The notes under the pieces: generated by a model
What the model was told of the DNA's origin: nothing
Database searches by the model: none
What the model saw: only the letters and a program-made list of their open reading frames with translations
Made by a program: the position numbers and the translations under genes
Part shown: positions 13,604 to 19,529 of the stretch, piece after piece
Position numbering within the stretch: the first letter of the stretch is position 1
Layout of the letters: the number at the start of each line of letters is the position of its first letter
Assembly: GCA_937916395.1 (NCBI GenBank)
Contig: CALFTN010000070.1
Coordinates: 1-19,529, forward strand
From: an uncultured Clostridia bacterium
Lineage (GTDB): Bacteria > Bacillota > Clostridia > Oscillospirales > Acutalibacteraceae
DNA: 19,529 nt
Reading direction: 5' to 3'

Positions 13604-13846
13604 TTAAATCTCGTTTTTCAATCTGTTCAGTTCTTTTCTGAGTCTTTCGTTTCCTATTAAGAAACTCTCGTCGATATTAATGTTTAAGTTTTCAAGATGT
13701 TTAGGATTTTTTAACTTGGGTTCAGTTAATTTATGTTCCTTACCATCTGAAATATAAATCTTGTTATCTTCACAACCCAGAACTACTGATAATTTGTCTT
13801 TATCTCGTCCTTTTAGTGAACGAACTATGTTACCTCGTTTAAACAT
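13604..13846 (-). CDS. Small KOW-domain RNA-binding protein (L14e-like)
   Basis: An 80-residue protein with an N-terminal KOW-type segment: GNIVRSLKGRDKDKLSVVLG (5-24), then a short beta-rich part and a basic helix-forming end (RLRKELNRLKNEI). Such proteins resemble the archaeal/eukaryotic ribosomal protein L14e/KOW group. They occur between map and infA in many Clostridia, which is why the gene is taken as real. The start is 1 nt after the map stop, so it is translationally coupled. Its position inside a ribosomal operon suggests work on the ribosome or rRNA. No function is established by the sequence. Confidence 0.85.
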   Translation of the reverse strand: MFKRGNIVRSLKGRDKDKLSVVLGCEDNKIYISDGKEHKLTEPKLKNPKHLENLNINIDESFLIGNERLRKELNRLKNEI

Positions 13847-13847
13847 C

Positions 13848-14597
13848 TTAAAGCCTCGTCATAATTAACGGACCGTCACTTGTAATAGCAATTGTGTGCT
13901 CAAAGTGAGCGGAAAGTTTGCCGTCAGATGTTTTAACAGTCCAACCATCAGACATATTTTTTACAGATGCTTTGCCCTGATTTATCATGGGCTCAATGGC
14001 AATTGTCATGCCGGGTACCAAACGAATTCCTCTACCGGCTGTGCCGTAGTTTGGTACGGAAGGTTCTTCATGGAGATTAGTTCCTATACCGTGACCGGTA
14101 TATTCCCTTACAACTCCGTAGCCACGTTCTTCGCAATAGCTCTGAATCGCATATCCTACATCACCTAATCTGCCGCCGGAAACTGCTTTTTTAATACCTA
14201 CATAAAGGCTTTCTTCAGTTGTTTCCATCAGCCGCTTCGCTTCAGGTGAAACATCACCTGCACCGAAAGTGGCGGCAGTATCACCAGTAAAACCGTTGAT
14301 ACAGGCTCCGAGGTCGATACTTACTATATCGCCTGATTTTATAATGCGGGATTTACTCGGAATACCATGAATAACTTCATCATTTATGGAAATGCATGCA
14401 GATGCAGGAAAACCGTTGTAGTTTAAGAAAGTCGGGGTTGCGCCCTTACTTTTTATAAACTTTTTAACGATTTGGTCTATTTCGAAAGTAGAAACTCCCG
14501 GTTCGACCGCTTGACCTGCAACCTTCAGTGCTTCAGCAGAAATTCTGCAAGCCTCAAGCATAAGCTTGATTTCGCGTTCATTCTTCAGCACTATCAT
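13848..14597 (-). CDS. map: Methionine aminopeptidase type I
   Basis: A 249-residue cytoplasmic enzyme that removes the initiator Met from new proteins. The five metal ligands are visible: Asp95 (SIDLGA), Asp106 (GDTAAT), His169 (YTGHGIG), Glu202 (IEPM) and Glu233 (HFEH). His78 (VIHGIP) is the usual substrate-side His. It lacks the N-terminal SH3-binding zinc extension, as expected for type Ia. It begins 2 nt after the adk stop and ends 1 nt before the KOW gene, a tightly coupled cassette. Confidence 0.97.
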   Translation of the reverse strand: MIVLKNEREIKLMLEACRISAEALKVAGQAVEPGVSTFEIDQIVKKFIKSKGATPTFLNYNGFPASACISINDEVIHGIPSKSRIIKSGDIVSIDLGACINGFTGDTAATFGAGDVSPEAKRLMETTEESLYVGIKKAVSGGRLGDVGYAIQSYCEERGYGVVREYTGHGIGTNLHEEPSVPNYGTAGRGIRLVPGMTIAIEPMINQGKASVKNMSDGWTVKTSDGKLSAHFEHTIAITSDGPLIMTRL

Positions 14598-14599
14598 GC

Positions 14600-15232
14600 T
14601 TAATCCTCCAATACCTTAAGGATTTCTGCGGTAATTTCACCAATTGGCTTTGTACCTTCTACTATACGGAGCTTTCCGCATTTCTCGTAGTAATCCTTTA
14701 ATGGTTCGGTTTGTTCGTGGTAAACACTTAATCTGTCAAGAACTGTTTCAGGAGCATCATCCTTACGGATTGTAAGCTCACCGCCACAGCTGTCACAAAC
14801 GCCTTCAACCTTTGAAGGTTTATTCTGAATGTGGTAAGAAGCACCACACCCCTTACAAGTACGTCTGCCTGACATTCTGTTTACAACGTCTTCATCTGGA
14901 ACTTCAATATCAACAACCTTGTCAATAATGATTCCCATATTATCGAGAGCTTCAGCCTGTGGGATTGTACGTGGGAAACCATCAAGGATGAATCCGTTGC
15001 CACAGTCACTTTCAGCTAATCTCTCCTTGATGATGCCGATAACAACATCATCAGGAACGAGTTTACCTGCTTCGATAAATTCTTTAGCTTTAAGACCCAT
15101 TTCAGTACCATTTTTAAGAGCAGCACGAATAATGTTACCTGTTGAAATGGTTGGGATACTTAATTTTTCTGAAATAACTTCCGCCTGAGTGCCTTTACCA
15201 GCACCGGGTGCGCCGAGAAATATAAGTTTCAT
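14600..15232 (-). CDS. adk: Adenylate kinase with zinc-binding LID
   Basis: A 210-residue kinase that interconverts ATP + AMP and 2 ADP. The P-loop is GAPGAGKGTQ (7-16). The AMP-binding part has STGNIIRAALKNGTEMG (30-46), where most relatives have STGDM, a mild change. GFPRTIPQAEAL (85-96) is typical. The LID carries Cys126-x2-Cys129 and Cys146-x2-Cys149, the structural zinc site of Gram-positive long forms. It lies 20 nt after secY and 2 nt before map. Confidence 0.97.
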   Translation of the reverse strand: MKLIFLGAPGAGKGTQAEVISEKLSIPTISTGNIIRAALKNGTEMGLKAKEFIEAGKLVPDDVVIGIIKERLAESDCGNGFILDGFPRTIPQAEALDNMGIIIDKVVDIEVPDEDVVNRMSGRRTCKGCGASYHIQNKPSKVEGVCDSCGGELTIRKDDAPETVLDRLSVYHEQTEPLKDYYEKCGKLRIVEGTKPIGEITAEILKVLED

Positions 15233-15252
15233 AGCATTTATTCCTTTCTAAA

Positions 15253-16587
15253 TTAATCAAGGAATCCCTTGTAATGACGGAGCATCATCTGGCTTTCGAG
15301 CTGTTTAACAGTTTCGAGAGCAACACCAACCATAATGATGATTGAAGTACCACCGAGTGTGATATTCATTTCAGCACCAGCCAAAGATGTTAATTGTGAG
15401 AATACTGTTGGGAACAATGCAACTACGCTGAGAAGTAATGCTCCTAAAAGTATAATTCTTGAAATGATTTTTCCGATATAATCGGAAGTTGGTTTACCAG
15501 GGCGGATGCCTGGAATCATACCACTGTTTTTACGGATATTGTTTGCCATTTCAACTGGATTATATTGAATTGCTGCATAGAAGTAAGCAAAGAATATAAT
15601 CATTAAGAAATAGAGAACGCCATAAACAACAGATGTTGGGCTAAACCAACCAAAGATTGTGTGCAAGAAGCTATCGTCTGAAAGCTTGTTAGCAACGAAA
15701 AGTTCAATTGTTGGTGGCAATGAAAGAATTGAACTTGCGAAAATGATTGGCATAACACCACTCATATTAACCTTAATCGGAATATGTGTGCTTTGACCGC
15801 CATACATTTTACGACCAACAACTCTTTTTGCGTATTGAACTGGAATTTTTCTTTCTGCATTATCCATCCAAACGATATATGCAATCATAAGGATGTAGCA
15901 AACAACTACAAACGGAGCAAGGAAGTAGTAAATACCACCTCTTGAGAAGTAACTGCCTACTTGTGGATTTGTACTGAAAAGCATTGAAGCTTCGGTAGGA
16001 ATTCTTGAAATAATACCTGCAAAGAGGATTATTGAAATACCGTTACCGATACCCTTGTCATTGATTTGTTCACCGAGCCACATAACAAGTGCTGTACCTG
16101 CAGTAAGAACAAAGATAATAACAAGTGCCTGGAATACTTGTACAAATGTGTTATCACCTGTGTAAAGAACATATTTCTTTGCATTGAGGTAGATAAAGTA
16201 TGCTGTACTCTGAAGAAGACCGAGTGCAATTGTTACGTAACGGGTAATTTTTGCAATTTTCTTTCTACCTTCTTCGCCTTCCTTTGAAAGTCTTTCAAGG
16301 TAAGGAATAGCAACAGTTAATAATTGAATAATAATTGAACTGTTGATATAAGGTGTGATTGAAAGTGCAAAAATTGTACCGTAGTTGAAAGCATCACCTG
16401 TCATCATACTTAAGTAGTTTAAGAATGTTGTACCAGCAGTTGGGTCAAGAAGACCAGTTGCAGGCATATCTATAAACGGAACAGGAATGTTTGAACCTAT
16501 TCTGTATAAGAAAATGATGAATGCAGTGAATAAAAGTTTTTTTCTTAAATCGGGGATTTTCCATGCGTTAGAAAGAGTCTGAAACAC
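15253..16587 (-). CDS. secY: Preprotein translocase subunit SecY
   Basis: A 444-residue channel protein of the Sec translocon in the cytoplasmic membrane, with about ten membrane segments. The first follows KIPDLRKKLLFTAFIIFLYR. IPVPFID leads into the plug. Cytoplasmic loop 5 has GQSTHIPIKVNMSGVMPIIF (about 273-292) and loop 6 has NSGMIPGIRPGKPTSDYI. The start is GTG, 1 nt after the rplO stop with AGAGG upstream, so it is coupled to rplO. The gene for its client-like secreted protein (1-2680) is also in this window but unlinked in transcription. Confidence 0.97.
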   Translation of the reverse strand: MFQTLSNAWKIPDLRKKLLFTAFIIFLYRIGSNIPVPFIDMPATGLLDPTAGTTFLNYLSMMTGDAFNYGTIFALSITPYINSSIIIQLLTVAIPYLERLSKEGEEGRKKIAKITRYVTIALGLLQSTAYFIYLNAKKYVLYTGDNTFVQVFQALVIIFVLTAGTALVMWLGEQINDKGIGNGISIILFAGIISRIPTEASMLFSTNPQVGSYFSRGGIYYFLAPFVVVCYILMIAYIVWMDNAERKIPVQYAKRVVGRKMYGGQSTHIPIKVNMSGVMPIIFASSILSLPPTIELFVANKLSDDSFLHTIFGWFSPTSVVYGVLYFLMIIFFAYFYAAIQYNPVEMANNIRKNSGMIPGIRPGKPTSDYIGKIISRIILLGALLLSVVALFPTVFSQLTSLAGAEMNITLGGTSIIIMVGVALETVKQLESQMMLRHYKGFLD

Positions 16588-16588
16588 G

Positions 16589-17041
16589 TCAAATCACCTC
16601 TGCCTTTCCTCCAGCAGCTTCAATTTTTGCCTTTGCTGCATCAGAATAAGCATTTACCTTAACAGTGAATTTCTTTGTGATATCGCCGTGGGCGAGTACC
16701 TTAACACCATCAAGTGTTTTATTAACAAGTCCTGCATTTTTGAGTGCTTCGATATCGATTACAGCACCATCTTCGAACTTGTTTTCAAGAGCAGCTAAGT
16801 TAACGATAGCGAACTCTTTACCGAAAATATTAACAAAACCTCTTTTTGGAAGGCGTCTTTGTAAAGGCATTTGACCACCTTCAAATCCAGGACGCATACC
16901 GCGACCTGCACGCGCCTTTTGACCTTTGTGACCCTTACCAGCAGTTTTACCCTGACCAGATGCAGGACCTCTACCGATACGTTTTACTGACTTTTTAGAG
17001 CCAGCTGCGGGTGAAAGCTCGTGAAGCTTCATTTTGAGCAC
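16589..17041 (-). CDS. rplO: 50S ribosomal protein L15
   Basis: A 150-residue L15, a late-assembly protein of the large subunit. The N-terminus is LHELSPAAGSKKSVKRIGRG, followed by the glycine/basic stretch GQGKTAGKGHKGQKAR (29-44) and GFEGGQMPLQRRLPKRGF (53-70). The C-terminal half is the globular L18e/L15 fold. It lies 8 nt after rpmD with GGAGG upstream. The first codons could be read from Met1 or Met4 (MLKMKLHEL); Met4 matches many relatives. Confidence 0.96.
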   Translation of the reverse strand: MLKMKLHELSPAAGSKKSVKRIGRGPASGQGKTAGKGHKGQKARAGRGMRPGFEGGQMPLQRRLPKRGFVNIFGKEFAIVNLAALENKFEDGAVIDIEALKNAGLVNKTLDGVKVLAHGDITKKFTVKVNAYSDAAKAKIEAAGGKAEVI

Positions 17042-17049
17042 CTCCTTGC

Positions 17050-17229
17050 TTATTCTTCTGTCACCTTAATAAGATGGGCAATTTTTCTGATTTTGCCTTG
17101 TGTCTGAGGATTATCAGGTTGTGAAGATACATCCCCAATTTTGCGAAGACCTAATGCATGAGCGGTGGCAATTTGGTCTTTCTTGCTACCAATAAGGCTT
17201 TTAACAAGTTTAACATTTAAGTTAGCCAT
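17050..17229 (-). CDS. rpmD: 50S ribosomal protein L30
   Basis: A 59-residue gene found by direct reading: MANLNVKLVKSLIGSKKDQI, then ATAHALGLRKIGD and the end IRKIAHLIKVTEE. The SLIGxxxxxxATxxxLGLRKI pattern is diagnostic for L30. It lies 14 nt after rpsE, with GGAGGGTGGC before the ATG, and 8 nt before rplO, the usual spc-operon place. Confidence 0.95.
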   Translation of the reverse strand: MANLNVKLVKSLIGSKKDQIATAHALGLRKIGDVSSQPDNPQTQGKIRKIAHLIKVTEE

Positions 17230-17243
17230 TTAAGCCACCCTCC

Positions 17244-17744
17244 TTAATCTTTAAAATATTTTACTGACTTACCACGGATGTTAGCAACTTCTTCTGCATT
17301 ACGAAGTTGTTTGAGACCGTCCATAGTTGCACGAACAACGTTGCAAGGATTGTTTGAACGAAGAGCCTTCGCACGAATATCCTTAATACCAACTGTTTCA
17401 ACAACGGCACGAACGGGGCCGCCTGCGATAACGCCGGTACCGGGTGCTGCAGGCTTAAGAAGAACTACGCCTGCGCCAAACTTACCAATGATTTCGTGAG
17501 GGATTGTTGTTCCTCTGAGAGAAACCTTCATAAGATTCTTCTTAGCGTCGTAGATACCCTTACGGATAGCGTCGGGAACTTCACCTGACTTACCAAGACC
17601 GAATCCGATGATGCCGTTGCCGTCACCAACAACTACAAGAGCTGAGAACTTGAAAATTCTACCACCCTTAACTGTCTTTGATACACGGTTTATAGCAACA
17701 ACACGTTCGGTAAGTTCATAAGCTGATGCATCAATTTTAGTCAT
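17244..17744 (-). CDS. rpsE: 30S ribosomal protein S5
   Basis: A 166-residue S5 from the back of the small subunit, important for decoding accuracy. The N-terminal double-stranded-RNA-binding-like domain contains RVSKTVKGGRIFKFSALVVV (20-39), the loop where spectinomycin-resistance changes occur in other bacteria; the residues here look wild type. The C-terminal domain contains GTGVIAGGPVRAVVE. AGGAGG lies before the ATG, and rplR ends 15 nt upstream. Confidence 0.97.
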   Translation of the reverse strand: MTKIDASAYELTERVVAINRVSKTVKGGRIFKFSALVVVGDGNGIIGFGLGKSGEVPDAIRKGIYDAKKNLMKVSLRGTTIPHEIIGKFGAGVVLLKPAAPGTGVIAGGPVRAVVETVGIKDIRAKALRSNNPCNVVRATMDGLKQLRNAEEVANIRGKSVKYFKD

Positions 17745-17759
17745 AATTAATTCCTCCTC

Positions 17760-18119
17760 TTAGAACTTCAGGCCGCCGGCACGAGCGCCTTCTGCAAGCT
17801 CCTGTACACGACCGTGATAGATGTAACCGTTTCTGTCAAATACGCACTCTTCAATACCTTTTTCAAGTGCGCGCTTTGCTAATGCTTCGCCCACCTTGTG
17901 AGCTGCTTCTTTGTTACCGCCGTACTCTGTGAAATCTTTTTCAACACTTGATGCTGCGCAGAGTGTAACACCTGCTACGTCATCAATTAACTGAGCATAG
18001 ATGTGGCTGAGTGAACGGTAAACATTGAGACGGGGACAAGCTGCTGTGCCCTTAATCTTAGCACGAACTCTCTTCTGTCTCTTTTTTCTTGCTTTATTGC
18101 TATCAAGTTTGCTAACCAT
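17760..18119 (-). CDS. rplR: 50S ribosomal protein L18
   Basis: A 119-residue L18 that binds 5S rRNA with L5 as part of the central protuberance. After a basic N-terminus (KARKKRQKRVRAKIKGT) come RLNVYRSLSHIYAQLIDD (31-48) and the C-terminal FDRNGYIYHGRVQELAEGAR (94-113) ending GLKF. It lies 24 nt after rplF with GGAGTGACATT upstream. Confidence 0.97.
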   Translation of the reverse strand: MVSKLDSNKARKKRQKRVRAKIKGTAACPRLNVYRSLSHIYAQLIDDVAGVTLCAASSVEKDFTEYGGNKEAAHKVGEALAKRALEKGIEECVFDRNGYIYHGRVQELAEGARAGGLKF

Positions 18120-18143
18120 TTGAATGTCACTCCTTTACCAATC

Positions 18144-18686
18144 TTATTTACCCTTACCGGCTTTACCTTCTTTGCGGCGGATAACTTCATCAACATACTT
18201 GATGCCCTTGCCCTTGTAAGGCTCGGGAGGACGCTTTTCGCGAACTTCAGCCGCAAACTGACCTACAATCTGCTTGTCGGCACCACTAACGATTACCTTG
18301 TTAGCTGAAGGACATTCAACTGTAATGCCTTCGGGAGCTGTCATGATAACGTCGTGTGAAAAACCGATTTTCATTACAAGATCCTTACCCTTAACCTCAG
18401 CACGGTAACCGATACCGTTGATTTCGAGTTCTTTCTTGTAACCGTTTGCTACGCCTTCGATCATGTTAGCGATAAGTGTACGGGTAAGACCGTGAAGTGA
18501 TCTGTTTTCTTTGTTATCGTTAGGACGTGTAACTGTGATTACGTTGCCGTCCATAGCGATAGCAATATTGCTGTGCATAGTCTTAGTAAGAGTACCCTTG
18601 GGGCCCTTAGCTGTAACTGTGCTGCCATCAACTGTAACTTCTACTCCTGCAGGAACTGTAATGGGAGCTCTACCTATTCTTGACAT
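18144..18686 (-). CDS. rplF: 50S ribosomal protein L6
   Basis: A 180-residue L6 with two repeated alpha-beta domains, placed near the sarcin-ricin loop and the L7/L12 stalk base. It begins SRIGRAPITVPAGVEV after the Met, followed by the VTAKGPKGTL segment. The C-terminal signature PEPYKGKGIKYVDEVIRRKE (about 154-173) is complete. AGGTAATGGT lies before the ATG, and rpsH ends 12 nt upstream. Confidence 0.97.
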   Translation of the reverse strand: MSRIGRAPITVPAGVEVTVDGSTVTAKGPKGTLTKTMHSNIAIAMDGNVITVTRPNDNKENRSLHGLTRTLIANMIEGVANGYKKELEINGIGYRAEVKGKDLVMKIGFSHDVIMTAPEGITVECPSANKVIVSGADKQIVGQFAAEVREKRPPEPYKGKGIKYVDEVIRRKEGKAGKGK

Positions 18687-18698
18687 ACCATTACCTCC

Positions 18699-19097
18699 TT
18701 ACCATACGAATGCAAGAACTTCACCGCCGACATTTGCCTTGCGTGCGTCCTTGTCTGTCATGATACCCTTGGGTGTTGAAAGGATTGCGATACCGAGACC
18801 CTTCATTACCTTAGGCATATCTTCAACATTTGTGTAAATTCTCAAGCCGGGCTTAGATACTCTTCTGAGACCTGTGATAACCTGTGACTTGTTGGGGCCA
18901 TACTTGAGCTGAACCTCAATTACGCCCTGCTTACCGTCTTCTTCAACGGTGAAGCTCTTGATATATCCTTCATCAACAAGAATCTGAGCAATTGCCTTCT
19001 TCATGTTGGATGCAGGAATTTTAACTGAGTCGTGTTTTGCTGAATTTGCGTTACGAATTCTCGTGAGCATATCAGCTATTGCGTCTGTTACTTGCAT
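18699..19097 (-). CDS. rpsH: 30S ribosomal protein S8
   Basis: A 132-residue S8 that binds helix 21 of 16S rRNA and in many bacteria regulates its operon by binding mRNA. It opens with TDAIADMLTRIRNANSAKHD (3-22). The C-terminal signature ILSTPKGIMTDKDARKANVG (104-123) ends in LAFVW. No S8-type mRNA site was identified by eye in the preceding gap. AGGAGGTAAAGG precedes the ATG. Confidence 0.97.
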   Translation of the reverse strand: MQVTDAIADMLTRIRNANSAKHDSVKIPASNMKKAIAQILVDEGYIKSFTVEEDGKQGVIEVQLKYGPNKSQVITGLRRVSKPGLRIYTNVEDMPKVMKGLGIAILSTPKGIMTDKDARKANVGGEVLAFVW

Positions 19098-19129
19098 TAT
19101 TCCTTTACCTCCTTAAAATTTGCAATTGC

Positions 19130-19315
19130 TTACCAGCTTGCTTTCTTTACGCCGGGAATCTGACCTTTGTATGCCAGTTCACGGAAGCAAATACGGCAAA
19201 TTCCATATTTTCTCAGTACAGAGTGGGGTCTGCCACATACTCTGCATCTTGTGTAAGCCTGTGTAGAGAATTTAGGTGTTCTCTGCTGCTTAACTTTCAT
19301 AGATTTCTTAGCCAT
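19130..19315 (-). CDS. rpsN: 30S ribosomal protein S14, type Z (zinc-binding)
   Basis: A 61-residue short S14 from the head of the small subunit. Zinc ligands Cys24-x2-Cys27 (CRVCG) and Cys40-x2-Cys43 (CRICF) mark the zinc-containing form typical of Gram-positives. It begins AKKSMKVKQQRTPKFSTQAY after the Met and ends GVKKASW. It lies 15 nt after rplE with GGGAGGGA upstream of the ATG. Confidence 0.97.
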   Translation of the reverse strand: MAKKSMKVKQQRTPKFSTQAYTRCRVCGRPHSVLRKYGICRICFRELAYKGQIPGVKKASW

Positions 19316-19330
19316 GTTTGTCCCTCCCTA

Positions 19331-19529
19331 TTATTTTGCGAATGGCATACCGAACAGTCTCAGCAGTTCTCTTGCTTCTTCATCTGTTTTTGCTGTTGTA
19401 ACAAAAACGATGTCCATGCCTCTGATTTTGTCTACTTTATCGTATTCGATTTCAGGGAAGATCAGCTGTTCTTTGATACCGAAAGCATAGTTGCCGCGGC
19501 CATCGAAGCCGTTGGCATTAATACCGCGG
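19331..19529 (-). CDS. rplE: 50S ribosomal protein L5 (C-terminal part; start outside window)
   Basis: The last 65 complete codons before a TAA at 19333-19331; the N-terminal two thirds lie beyond the right edge. The piece reads RGINANGFDGRGNYAFGIKE, then FPEIEYDKVDKIRGMDIVFV and ends LLRLFGMPFAK, all typical of the L5 C-terminus. L5 binds 5S rRNA and contacts the P-site tRNA and S13. The gene is just upstream of rpsN, the normal spc order. Confidence 0.95.
   Translation of the reverse strand, partial: RGINANGFDGRGNYAFGIKEQLIFPEIEYDKVDKIRGMDIVFVTTAKTDEEARELLRLFGMPFAK

Overview
The window is a piece of chromosome from a low-GC, AT-rich Gram-positive bacterium of the class Clostridia. A gut-type Oscillospiraceae/Eubacteriales lineage is my inference. 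The evidence is the ribosomal gene order, with rpsD between rpsK and rpoA and a small KOW-domain gene between map and infA. Zinc-type S4, S14, L36 and adenylate kinase, strong AGGAGG ribosome binding sites and TTGACA/TATAAT promoters agree. Every gene lies on the minus strand except one GDSL/SGNH hydrolase at 4262-4885.

The right half (10332-19529, transcribed right to left) is the downstream half of the spc operon joined to the alpha operon: rplE (partial), rpsN, rpsH, rplF, rplR, rpsE, rpmD, rplO, secY, adk, map, KOW protein, infA, rpmJ, rpsM, rpsK, rpsD, rpoA, rplQ. It ends in a clear intrinsic terminator at 10290-10322. rpmD and rpmJ are short genes (59 and 37 codons) located by direct reading. 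A 9-bp perfect hairpin without a U-tract sits between rpsD and rpoA. Together these genes make ribosomal subunits, RNA polymerase alpha, the protein export channel, initiation factor 1, and N-terminal Met-processing and nucleotide enzymes.

The middle (5015-10270) holds cell-envelope genes. They are a membrane-anchored glycerophosphodiester phosphodiesterase, murA (first committed step of peptidoglycan synthesis), a WalJ/YycJ-type metallo-beta-lactamase-fold hydrolase, and a two-gene BlaI/BlaR1-like regulator-protease pair. The BlaI-type promoter is unusually readable: TTGACT, 17 bp, TAGAAT. A perfect 19-bp palindrome covers the -10 and a second 14-bp palindrome lies just after the start point. 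The sensor half of the BlaR1-like protein is not a penicillin-binding domain, and no beta-lactamase gene is nearby.

The left part (1-4885) holds an SGNH hydrolase (plus strand), a CaCA-family cation/Ca2+ antiporter, and the first 893 codons of a large secreted protein. That protein has a signal peptide, several tandem Ig-like modules and a Cys-rich 'CxCG' motif, and runs off the left edge. Non-coding DNA here is unusual. Short tandem repeats with a 7-bp (and 8-9-bp) period start directly after the stop codons of the antiporter and the hydrolase. The 2804-3104 gap is a set of nested inverted repeats built partly from such units.

I see no tRNA, rRNA, CRISPR array, insertion sequence, prophage gene or riboswitch in the window.
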